Part shown: positions 56,936-64,000 of the stretch, one piece after another
How positions within the stretch are numbered: the stretch's first letter is position 1
How the letters are laid out: every line of letters begins with the position of its first letter
NCBI RefSeq assembly: GCF_000745485.1
Contig: NZ_KN050693.1
Location: 349,995 to 413,994, forward strand
Direction: 5' to 3'
Length of the DNA: 64,000 nucleotides
Origin: Methanobacterium veterum
GTDB lineage: Archaea > Methanobacteriota > Methanobacteria > Methanobacteriales > Methanobacteriaceae
The notes under the pieces: model-generated
Seen by the model: the letters and a program-made list of their open reading frames with translations, nothing else
Databases searched by the model: none
What the model was told of the DNA's origin: nothing
Translations under genes and position numbers: made by a program

Positions 56936-57067
56936 TAAATGACCTCCATTTGATTTATGTTTACATTCATTTTTTGTTTTTTAACAGTTTTTTATTGAAA
57001 ATGCTTAAAAAAGCTTTAATTTATTTTATCTTAATTTTAAGATAGATTTTTAAATTATATTTTTTAA

Positions 57068-57102
57068 TTTAGGTATGCCTAAATATTGTTAGGTATACCT
57101 AA
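57068..57102. promoter_or_regulatory. Two DtxR-like iron operators upstream of the feo operon
   Basis: TTTAGG-TATG-CCTAAA (57068-57083) and the perfect palindrome TTAGGTATACCTAA (57089-57102) have centres 20 bp apart, two helical turns. The core TTAGG-N4-CCTAA is that of DtxR/IdeR/MDR-type iron repressor sites. They lie about 135 bp before the first feo gene, just after a TATA-like TTTATATA (57114-57121, minus strand), so a bound repressor would block the transcription start. Confidence 0.7.
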
Positions 57103-57230
57103 ATCTTTCATGGTATATAAACTTTGCTGCATTTAGAATTTTTCTAAAATAGTATAATACATTAAAAAATGAATTAAGACGTTATCTCACACTTTAAAAG
57201 GATAAAATAATTTACATAACTAATTGTACT

Positions 57231-59156
57231 CTATCTTTCGGCTTTAAGGGGATGACTTATATTTAACACATCTTTTCTTTTTTGGGAGCCTTTATTTGTG
57301 CGGTATTTTATTAATCTAGATGAATTAGCTACTACCAGTACAGACCCTATATTATGGATTAAAGCACCAGTTACAGGTCCAATGATTCCAAATGCTGCAA
57401 GCATGATGGCTGTAATGTTGATTAAGATGGGGGCTGCTATATTTACATTGATAGTGCCCATAACTTTTTTTGAAAGGTCGATTAATTCTGGAATTTTACT
57501 TGTATCATCAGACATCAGGGCTATATCTGCTGTTTCTATGGCGACATCAGCACCAAGTGCTCCCATTGCAACACTTACATCTGATATGGCCAGGGCAGGA
57601 GCATCGTTAATTCCATCACCGATCATACATACTTTTCTATTATCGTTAAGATGGTTCTCAATTACATGTACTTTACCTTCAGGGAGCTGTTCAGCGTAAA
57701 CATCCTTTATACCCACCTGTTTTGCAATTGAATGTGCGACATTTTTATTATCTCCTGTAATCAGCAGAATTTTATTTATGCCCATTTCTTTGAGCTGCTG
57801 TATTGTTTCTGGGGATTTGTTTTTTATTTTATCTGCTACAGTTATCAGTCCAATTACTGAATTTTCTACTGCTACTATCAAAACGGTTTTTCCCTGGTTT
57901 TCATAGGATTTAATAAACTGGGACTGTTCCTCAGTTGTTCCAATCATCTTTTGGTTTCCGACCATGACATTTTTACCATTTATTAAAGCCGTGACACCTT
58001 TACCGGGTTTTATTTTAAATTTTTGAGGTTCAGCTACATTTAGTGACATTTCTTTTGCCTTTACGTAAACTGATTTACCTAATGGATGTTCTGAAAATTT
58101 TTCTGCTGCTGATGCCAATGATAGAACAGTATCTTTGCTGTATCTATTATTTAGTGAAATAATATCGATTACTTCGGGATTACCGTTTGTAACTGTACCT
58201 GTTTTATCAAATGCAACTGTATCAATTCTTCCTGCATTTTCCAATGCTTCACCGCTTTTGATTAAAATTCCTTTACGTGAAGCATTGCCTATGCCTGCCA
58301 TAATTGCAGTTGGCGTTGCAAGTACCAGTGCACAGGGGCAGAACACAACAAGAATTGTGACCAGCCGTGTAATATCTCGGGTCAGTAAATAGGTAACAAT
58401 AGATGCGAGCACTGCAAGCGGTACAATTACTGTGGCTACCCTGTCTGTAATTCTAACAACCGGGGCTTTTTTATCTTCTGATTCTTTAACGAGCCTTATC
58501 AATTTTGCAAGGGAAGTATCTCCACCAACTTTTCTTGCTTTTATTTCAATAGCCCCTAAATGGTTTAATGTACCAACAAAGGCTTCATCACCCACAGTTT
58601 TGTCAACAGGAATTGATTCTCCTGTAATAATGGATTGATTTATAGATGTATGTCCTTTTATTATAATTCCGTCTACAGGGATCGATTCTCCTGGTCTGAC
58701 GAGGATAATATCTCCAATTTTTACCTGTTCAATAGAAATTTCTTTCTCCCCGGCAGGGCTCATTATTCGTGCTGTCTGTGGGGTCAGTTGAATAAGTTTT
58801 TTAACACTTTCCTGTGATTTTCTAACAGTTCTATCTTCAAGTATTTCTCCAATCATCATAATAACTGCAATTTCTGCAGCTGCAAAGTATTCGCCAATTG
58901 CAACTGATGCAATAAGAGCAATGCTTACCAGAACATTTGCCTTTAAATCAAATCGGGTAATTAATCCTTCTCCAGCTTCAAGCAGTATGGGAGTACCGCT
59001 GATCACAATACTTATCAGTGCAGGGTCAAAGGGCAAAATGCCTTTTAACAATCCAGTCCAGCTTGTTATGAGGAATAATCCTGAAATTACAGTTAAAATA
59101 ATTGTCCTATATTCGCCATCGTTTTTAAATCTCTTGAAGTCGATAATTTTGTCCAT
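57231..59156 (-). CDS. P1B-type heavy metal ATPase without N-terminal metal domain
   Basis: 641 residues from the ATG preceded by GGTGAAA. Membrane helices flank the actuator motif [12 protein letters not shown]. The transport motif FCPCALVLATPT contains CPC, and the phosphorylation site is AFDKTGTVTNG, with HP in SEHPLGKSV and GDGINDAPALAISDVSVAMG at the hinge. The CPC with NIAAPILINI and HNIGSVLVVANSSRLIKY at the end is closer to zinc/cadmium exporters than to copper ones, but the substrate is uncertain. No metal-binding domain precedes the first helix. cfbA lies upstream. Confidence 0.88.
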   Translation of the reverse strand: MDKIIDFKRFKNDGEYRTIILTVISGLFLITSWTGLLKGILPFDPALISIVISGTPILLEAGEGLITRFDLKANVLVSIALIASVAIGEYFAAAEIAVIMMIGEILEDRTVRKSQESVKKLIQLTPQTARIMSPAGEKEISIEQVKIGDIILVRPGESIPVDGIIIKGHTSINQSIITGESIPVDKTVGDEAFVGTLNHLGAIEIKARKVGGDTSLAKLIRLVKESEDKKAPVVRITDRVATVIVPLAVLASIVTYLLTRDITRLVTILVVFCPCALVLATPTAIMAGIGNASRKGILIKSGEALENAGRIDTVAFDKTGTVTNGNPEVIDIISLNNRYSKDTVLSLASAAEKFSEHPLGKSVYVKAKEMSLNVAEPQKFKIKPGKGVTALINGKNVMVGNQKMIGTTEEQSQFIKSYENQGKTVLIVAVENSVIGLITVADKIKNKSPETIQQLKEMGINKILLITGDNKNVAHSIAKQVGIKDVYAEQLPEGKVHVIENHLNDNRKVCMIGDGINDAPALAISDVSVAMGALGADVAIETADIALMSDDTSKIPELIDLSKKVMGTINVNIAAPILINITAIMLAAFGIIGPVTGALIHNIGSVLVVANSSRLIKYRTNKGSQKRKDVLNISHPLKAER

Positions 59157-59220
59157 TTTCACCACAGATGCACATAAAATTATTTAATTGTTAAAAATTT
59201 TAAAATTATGATATAATTTT

Positions 59221-59670
59221 TTAAGCTTTTTCAAGTGGTTTAATTGAGTTATTCACCTTTTCTTGGAGTATTTCCACGATCCTTGAATCAGCACCAAATG
59301 GTTCAGTGTAGATAATTTCACCATCGAAATCAATTCTTTCACTTTCATCAAAATTATGGATTTTTGATGGTCGTTTATCCTCCCTTAAGCGGAGGACATA
59401 TTCAATATCCTGCTTTGTGTGGATTCCATGTGCTATAAATGCCGGTACAATGATTATTTTCTCCACATGCTTTTTTTTAAGGGTATCAACTGCAGCAGCT
59501 ATTGATGGTTTTGCTATATTCATAAATCCTACTTCAACTGGGTAATCTGAATTTTTTCTATATTCTTCTGCCAGTTTATAGAGAACTTCCTGCCCATAGG
59601 GTAAACTGCTTCCATGTCCAACAAGTAAAATGCCTATTTCATTATCGTTTGAATCTAGATTTGCATGCAT
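59221..59670 (-). CDS. cfbA: Sirohydrochlorin cobalto/nickelochelatase
   Basis: CfbA (CbiX-S type) inserts nickel into sirohydrochlorin for F430, or cobalt for cobamides. The short chelatase begins GILLVGHGSSLPYGQE, with the metal-binding His in GHGSS and in FIAHGIHTKQDI. The 149 residues include about 10 N-terminal extra ones and an internal insertion (SKIHNFDESERIDFDG) between the two halves. The ribosome binding site is GGAAGAGAT. It lies 64 bp from the P1B ATPase gene and may be co-transcribed with it. Confidence 0.9.
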   Translation of the reverse strand: MHANLDSNDNEIGILLVGHGSSLPYGQEVLYKLAEEYRKNSDYPVEVGFMNIAKPSIAAAVDTLKKKHVEKIIIVPAFIAHGIHTKQDIEYVLRLREDKRPSKIHNFDESERIDFDGEIIYTEPFGADSRIVEILQEKVNNSIKPLEKA

Positions 59671-60174
59671 ATTATCTCTTCCACTACGTGTTTTTCCATG
59701 TTTTGAGTTATAACTAAATATCTGGCATTTTTTGCATGTCTCTCCCTTAAAGGGAAAACACTATTTACATCATAACTCATTTTGGATACTTATTAACAAT
59801 ATTGTAATGGTCATCATCGTATTTAAAGGCATGTTCAAGCTTATTTGACTATATATAAAATTAATTTGACTTATTTTGATCTTTAAACATATATTAAACC
59901 TTTTTTGATTAGAAATAAAGTTAATTTGAATAATTTAATTATTTGGAGCTTTTAAATTTTTAATTGAGGCACTGTTTTTAATAAGAAATGAAATGGTATA
60001 GAAAATGCGAGAATTTTCCAGAAGATAAGTAAACTTTAAAAAAATATTTTATCCGATTTTTAAACAAGTTTAAGCAAATTTGGGAATACTTAAAACACGT
60101 CCCTTAAAATAAAGAATAAAATTTGATAATAACTTTAATTTAAAAAATAAAAAAAGGATATTTTTATTTAAATA
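59671..60174. other. AT-rich intergenic stretch
   Basis: No gene seen. A segment GATTAGAAATAAAGTTAATT (59907-59926) recurs with few changes at 62796-62815, before the arsR gene end. Weak palindromes GAGTTAT/ATAACTC frame 59705-59780. Confidence 0.4.
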
Positions 60175-62523
60175 TCAATTCTGACCTTTCAATTTAAGAT
60201 TGGGGTAATCTATGTTGAGGTCATGTTTCTCATTTTCATAAATAGCGTCATTCTTATTTTTAATTCCTATTTGCAGCGCATTCAATATAACAGCAAGTGT
60301 TAAACCCACATCTCCAAAGGTAACTGCTACCCACAGAGATACAAACCCAAATACTGCAAGTGCTGCAAGTGCCAATTGGATTAAAAGAGCTGCTGAAACG
60401 TTTTGTTTAACTACAGACATGGTTTTTCTACTTAAGTCGATGAGATAATTGATTTTTGAGATGTCATCCTGCATTAATGCTATATCTGCTGTTTCTATGG
60501 CTACATCTGATCCTGCAGCACCCATGGCGATACCTACATTGGCCCTTGCAAGTGCAGGGGCGTCATTTACACCATCTCCAATCATTGCAACACATTCACC
60601 TTTATTGAGCAGTTCATCAATTATTTTAACTTTATCTTCAGGTAAAAGCCCACTATAATACTTATCAATTCCTATTTTGGTTGACACTGCTTTTGCAGTG
60701 CCTTCGTTATCTCCAGTAAGCATAACAGTTTTAATACTTCTTTCTTTAAGTCCGGCAATGGTACTTTTTGAAAGGCCTCTTATTCTATCCATTAACCCTA
60801 TTACAGCAAGTATGTGATCATCATTTCCAAGAATTATAATGGTTTTACCATCATTTTGAAGTTTGTTTATTAATTCTTCAGGAAACTCTGGATTATCTTT
60901 AAAGAGACTTTTTTTACCAATATAAAACATTTTTCCATCTATACGGCCTTTAACACCGTTTCCAGTAATTGATTTAAAGTCTTTAACTTCTTTAAAGTCC
61001 ATATTTGATTCTTCAACATAGTTTATAACCGCTTCTGCAAGGGGATGTTTAGATCTAGATTCCAGTGAACCTGCTATTTGAAGAATTTCATTTTTAGAGT
61101 AATTATTCAGAGTCAAAACATCAGTAACTTCTAATTTTCCTTCTGTAATGGTACCGGTTTTATCGAAGACTATGGTACTGATGTTTTTCATTTCTTCGAC
61201 ATATTTAGAACCTTTAATCAGTACACCATTTCTTGTACTTGCAGTTATCCCTGAAACCATAGCTACAGGAGTAGATAATAAAAATGCGCATGGACATGAA
61301 ATTACCAGGAGAACTAATGCTCTATAAATCCATGTATATAATGGCTGTCCAAATACGAACGGAGGCACCGTTGCTATTGCAGCTGCAATTAACACTACTG
61401 CAGGAGTATAATATTTTGCAAATCTTTCAATAAAAGATTCAGTAATGGATTTTTTCTGCTGCGACTCCCTTACAAGATTTATAATCTTTGAAAGCACTGT
61501 TTCATCTGATTTTTTAGTTACTTTAACTTCTAAATATCCTTCTCCATTTAAAGTAGCTGCAAAAACATTATCTCCTTCAGTTTTATTGACAGGTATGCTT
61601 TCTCCAGTAATTGCTGCCTGATCTACTGTGGATTCTCCATTGATCACGATTCCATCCAATGAAATTTTCTCACCAGGCCTTACAACAAGAATATCATCCA
61701 CTTTTACTTCATTTACATTTAATTCGATGTTTTTATCATTTATTTTAATAGTAGCTGTATCTGGGGCTAGTTTTAAGAGACTTTCTATCGATTTTCGTGC
61801 CCTGTTTCCTGCATAATTTTCTAAAAATTCAGCGATATAGAACAGGAATATTATAACTGCTCCTTCTGCACCGGATCCTATTGCAAATGAAACTGCAACT
61901 GCAATGGTCATTAAAAGATTTATACTGAAATTACCTTTTAAAAGACCCATAATTCCGCTTTTAATTATTTCATAACCTGATAATGCTATAACTGCCAGAA
62001 ACAGGATTTCAGATACTATTTCCTGGCCTGTAAAGTAGTTAAAGTATAACCCAACAGGTAGCAGTACAGCTGATGTAATCATAACAAAGAGATTTTTCCG
62101 GGTCCATAAAGATTCTCTTTTTTCGAGTAATCCTTCACTGCAGCCGCAGCCGCATGCATGGTGTGTACTTTCTACTTCACAGGTGTTGTGCTCGTTTTCA
62201 TATGTGTCTTCACAGCCGCAGCTGCATGAATCATCTGTTTTTTCTTTAGTATGGTCAGAGCGTTCATCACAATCGTAGTGTTCTCTGTGTTGATCGTGCT
62301 TATGGTTCTCTTTATTCTCGTTTGAAACTTCGCTGCAGCCGCAGCCGCATGAATTATCTGATTCTTCACAGCTTGATTCTTTTTTGCTGTGAGTTGAGCT
62401 TTCAGCAATGCTGTAGTGATCTTCTATTTCTTTTATTTGGCAATTATCCTGTTTTTCTTTGTTTTCAGCTGAGTTTTCGCTGCAGAGGTCATCTTGGCAG
62501 GAAATTATTTCTTTATCTGGCAT
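60175..62523 (-). CDS. P1B-type metal ATPase (zinc/cadmium type) with His/Cys-rich N-terminus
   Basis: 782 residues. The first 125 are acidic, His-rich and carry three CxCxC clusters ([24 protein letters not shown]) instead of a folded heavy-metal domain. Then follow the actuator [14 protein letters not shown], the transport motif [18 protein letters not shown], the phosphorylation site [20 protein letters not shown] and [31 protein letters not shown] with [11 protein letters not shown] at the end fits zinc/cadmium/lead exporters. It starts after GGAGAT, and an ArsR-type operator lies 47 bp upstream. The arsR gene lies next to it on the same strand. Confidence 0.9.
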   Translation of the reverse strand: MPDKEIISCQDDLCSENSAENKEKQDNCQIKEIEDHYSIAESSTHSKKESSCEESDNSCGCGCSEVSNENKENHKHDQHREHYDCDERSDHTKEKTDDSCSCGCEDTYENEHNTCEVESTHHACGCGCSEGLLEKRESLWTRKNLFVMITSAVLLPVGLYFNYFTGQEIVSEILFLAVIALSGYEIIKSGIMGLLKGNFSINLLMTIAVAVSFAIGSGAEGAVIIFLFYIAEFLENYAGNRARKSIESLLKLAPDTATIKINDKNIELNVNEVKVDDILVVRPGEKISLDGIVINGESTVDQAAITGESIPVNKTEGDNVFAATLNGEGYLEVKVTKKSDETVLSKIINLVRESQQKKSITESFIERFAKYYTPAVVLIAAAIATVPPFVFGQPLYTWIYRALVLLVISCPCAFLLSTPVAMVSGITASTRNGVLIKGSKYVEEMKNISTIVFDKTGTITEGKLEVTDVLTLNNYSKNEILQIAGSLESRSKHPLAEAVINYVEESNMDFKEVKDFKSITGNGVKGRIDGKMFYIGKKSLFKDNPEFPEELINKLQNDGKTIIILGNDDHILAVIGLMDRIRGLSKSTIAGLKERSIKTVMLTGDNEGTAKAVSTKIGIDKYYSGLLPEDKVKIIDELLNKGECVAMIGDGVNDAPALARANVGIAMGAAGSDVAIETADIALMQDDISKINYLIDLSRKTMSVVKQNVSAALLIQLALAALAVFGFVSLWVAVTFGDVGLTLAVILNALQIGIKNKNDAIYENEKHDLNIDYPNLKLKGQN

Positions 62524-62569
62524 TTTTAAATCTCCATCATGACTATATTTGGTCTTGCAAACATATCAT

Positions 62570-62591
62570 CATATGAATTGATGTTCATATG
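62570..62591. promoter_or_regulatory. ArsR-type operator before the P1B ATPase gene
   Basis: CATATGAA (62570-62577) and TTCATATG (62584-62591) are perfect inverted copies with 6 bp between. A TATA-like run of ATATATATA (minus strand, about 62593-62602) lies just upstream, so the palindrome covers the expected transcription start. The same ATATGA-N8-TCATAT core stands before arsR. Confidence 0.7.
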
Positions 62592-62855
62592 AGTATATAT
62601 ATTTTGCGCTTAAAAATGATTTAAAATAAAAAAAGTAGGTATGTAACTTTATAATAAATTAAAGTTAATTTCAATGATTTTATCTGGTTATGAAATTTAA
62701 TATCAATTTTTATATTCATTAAATCTCATTTTATACTTATATTTTTAATATGAACCTATTAGATCCTTTAAATTAGAAACAAAGATCAAATTTATGATTA
62801 GAAATAGAACTTAATTTGAAATATTATAAAAACTAGAAAATTATTTTAAGAGGGT
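62592..62855. other. AT-rich gap between the ATPase promoter and arsR
   Basis: No gene. Holds the second copy of the GATTAGAAATA motif (62796-62820) also present near 59907. Confidence 0.4.
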
Positions 62856-63215
62856 TTAAAGCTTTTCTTGGGTATGTTCTACTCCAAGCTCGATCATTGA
62901 AACGACATGGTCATCTGCAAGGAAATAATAAGCCATTTTACCTTCTCTTCTGAATTTAACTAAGTTTTTACTTCTTAAAAGCCGAAGCTGATGAGAGATA
63001 GCTGATTGGCTCATATCAAGTACTGCGGCTAAGTCACAAACGCAGAGATCCTTTTTAGATAATGCATACAGTATTTTAAGTCGGGTTGAATCTCCAAATA
63101 TCTTGAAATTGTCAGAAACTTCAAAGAGAAGTTCATCTTCAAGCATTTGGGACTTTATTTCTTTAACTTTATCTTCGTGCACGCATACAATTTCACATGT
63201 ATCTTTCTCTTCCAT
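62856..63215 (-). CDS. ArsR/SmtB family metal-responsive repressor
   Basis: 119 residues with the winged helix of the family: [48 protein letters not shown] in pieces. The CVC of LCVCDL in helix 3 and the N-terminal CEIVCVHE match the metal site of cadmium/lead sensors such as CadC; the C-terminal His residues (VEHTQ) could add a zinc site. The start codon overlaps its own operator and no ribosome binding site exists, so the mRNA is probably leaderless and self-repressed. It likely controls the neighbouring P1B ATPase. Confidence 0.9.
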   Translation of the reverse strand: MEEKDTCEIVCVHEDKVKEIKSQMLEDELLFEVSDNFKIFGDSTRLKILYALSKKDLCVCDLAAVLDMSQSAISHQLRLLRSKNLVKFRREGKMAYYFLADDHVVSMIELGVEHTQEKL

Positions 63216-63233
63216 ATGAATAAATGGTCATAT
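63214..63233. promoter_or_regulatory. ArsR-type operator overlapping the arsR start codon
   Basis: ATATGA (63214-63219) and TCATAT (63228-63233) with 8 bp between, the same arrangement as in front of the P1B ATPase gene. A TTTTATA element lies about 12-20 bp further upstream on the minus strand. Confidence 0.6.
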
Positions 63234-63377
63234 TTATCCTATAAAATTTTGGATTTCAATATACAACAGACATAGCTTTTATTAAATGTTTCTAAAATGT
63301 TTGCAGCGATATAATTGCTTTTTATTAATTAAATAACTTTAAAATTAAATATTTATTAAAATAAAAAAATAAAATCA

Positions 63378-63454
63378 TTTAAGTTACGCGTTAATCTTTT
63401 ATGAATGAATCTCCTGTTTAACACCTGTAATTCATTCATTTGATGTAACTTAAA
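63378..63454. terminator. Nested inverted repeat after the feoB operon
   Basis: Outer arms TTTAAGTTAC (63378-63387) and GTAACTTAAA (63445-63454), and inner arms ATGAATGAAT (63401-63410) and ATTCATTCAT (63430-63439), are both exact inverted copies. The structure lies just after the last gene of the minus-strand feoB unit, so it may end that transcript. It could instead be a binding site. Confidence 0.45.
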
Positions 63455-63472
63455 CTGTTTTAACCCTGTTTT

Positions 63473-63613
63473 TTATCTCTCTTTAGGTTTCACCTTCTTT
63501 ATATCACTCTTATCTACTGTTTCATCACCATTTTTACAACAGCATACTTTGTTTTCAATGTTTTGGGTTTTTTCTATACTTTTTATGCCTCTTATTCCAC
63601 ATCTTGTTGTCAT
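63473..63613 (-). CDS. Small Cys-rich protein downstream of feoB (46 aa)
   Basis: The frame starts MTTRCGIRGIKSIEK and contains VCCCKNGDETVD before a basic tail KKVKPKER. A CAGGTG ribosome binding site precedes the ATG. It lies 95 bp after feoB in the same direction, so it is likely in the same transcript. Four cysteines, three in a row, suggest metal binding, fitting the iron uptake context. No family recognised. Confidence 0.6.
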   Translation of the reverse strand: MTTRCGIRGIKSIEKTQNIENKVCCCKNGDETVDKSDIKKVKPKER

Positions 63614-63708
63614 TTTTAACACCTGAAAATTAAAAACCTAAGGGGGGAAGATATTAATTCTTCCCCAATTTTCAATTAAAGATTTATTTACAATTTTATA
63701 ACTTCACT

Positions 63709-64000
63709 TCAACCGAATCCCAGCAGTAATCCTCCCTGGTATATGACAAATGAAACCACATATGCAACCACCAGAGTATACCCTGCAGAGAAAGCTGGCC
63801 ATTTCCATGAATTGGTCTCTCTTCTTATTGCAGATAGCACAGCTAGACAAGGTATGTACAGCAGTACAAATGCCATGAATGCATAAGCTGAGAGGGGAGT
63901 GAATAGTTTTTGTATGGCTGATATAAACCCTGCATTTTCTTCGGGTGATTCTTCTTCGTCTGCAGGTGCCGCTTCAGCTGTTGCGTTATCACTGGATACT
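63709..64000 (-). CDS. feoB: Ferrous iron transporter FeoB, C-terminal part, cut by window edge
   Basis: The last 97 residues are visible. After an acidic, Ala-rich linker ([14 protein letters not shown]) comes the end of the Gate/C-terminal membrane domain: [29 protein letters not shown], then [35 protein letters not shown] in pieces. This matches the FeoB C-terminus, including the conserved Cys of IPCLA. The G domain and most membrane helices lie right of the window. Confidence 0.85.
   Translation of the reverse strand, partial: VSSDNATAEAAPADEEESPEENAGFISAIQKLFTPLSAYAFMAFVLLYIPCLAVLSAIRRETNSWKWPAFSAGYTLVVAYVVSFVIYQGGLLLGFG

Overview
The window is AT-rich archaeal chromosome, most likely from a Methanobacterium-like methanogen (order Methanobacteriales). 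The evidence is archaeal information-processing genes (TFB, DnaG-type primase, Gar1, aRF1, aIF5A, XerA, archaeal UMP kinase) beside two coenzyme F430 genes (cfbA, cfbE), pyruvoyl arginine decarboxylase and GfcR. Ribosome binding sites match GGAGGTGAT, and GTG and TTG starts are common. The genus is inferred from gene content, not from rRNA, and no rRNA or tRNA gene was recognised.

Region 1 to about 10.3 kb is an integrated mobile element (plasmid or virus derived). It has a tyrosine integrase cut by the left window edge, a PrimPol-type primase, a P-loop replication ATPase with an HTH, a train of small minus-strand genes (several under 65 codons), a small HTH regulator, a repeat-rich gene-poor stretch that looks like an origin (5.7-6.2 kb), and a membrane-protein pair of unknown role. 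No capsid, terminase or conjugation gene is visible, though the element continues to the left.

From 10.4 to 31.3 kb come nadA, a DUF763 gene, a divergent hisG, a FUSC-type membrane protein, two HisKA_2-type membrane sensor kinases, a DUF1284 protein interrupted in frame by palindromic repeats, bioY, a TudS/YbgA fusion, TspO, an MFS transporter, a large secreted PQQ/chitobiase-like repeat protein and a sortase. From 31.8 to 43.8 kb lies housekeeping: WYL-like protein, xerA, a LonB-like ATPase without protease domain, dnaG, a Toprim protein, DUF211, RraA-like, a flippase-like protein, gar1-tfb, pyrH and prf1. From 43.8 to 45.4 kb is a scar: duplicated tails of prf1 and gfcR and a broken restriction endonuclease gene. 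Then come gfcR, a Gfo/Idh oxidoreductase, hemC, cfbE-nadK-suhB-pdaD, aIF5A, speB and an ornithine cyclodeaminase family gene. PdaD makes agmatine and SpeB makes putrescine from it; aIF5A is the protein whose hypusine modification needs polyamine, so these neighbours form one theme. The right end (56-64 kb) is metal homeostasis: a feoA-type operon behind two DtxR-like operators, two P1B metal ATPases, cfbA, an ArsR repressor whose operator also sits in front of the neighbouring ATPase, a small Cys-rich protein, and the C-terminal end of feoB.

The most unusual signal is a family of modular hairpins: chains of perfect or near-perfect 7-10 bp stems, mostly with a 3-nt loop. They occur at nine places: between genes, in leaders ending at the Shine-Dalgarno of the DUF211 and aIF5A genes, and once inside a reading frame (DUF1284), where they add about 50 residues. 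This resembles the palindromic elements that insert into Rickettsia genes, and I know of no description of it in methanogens.
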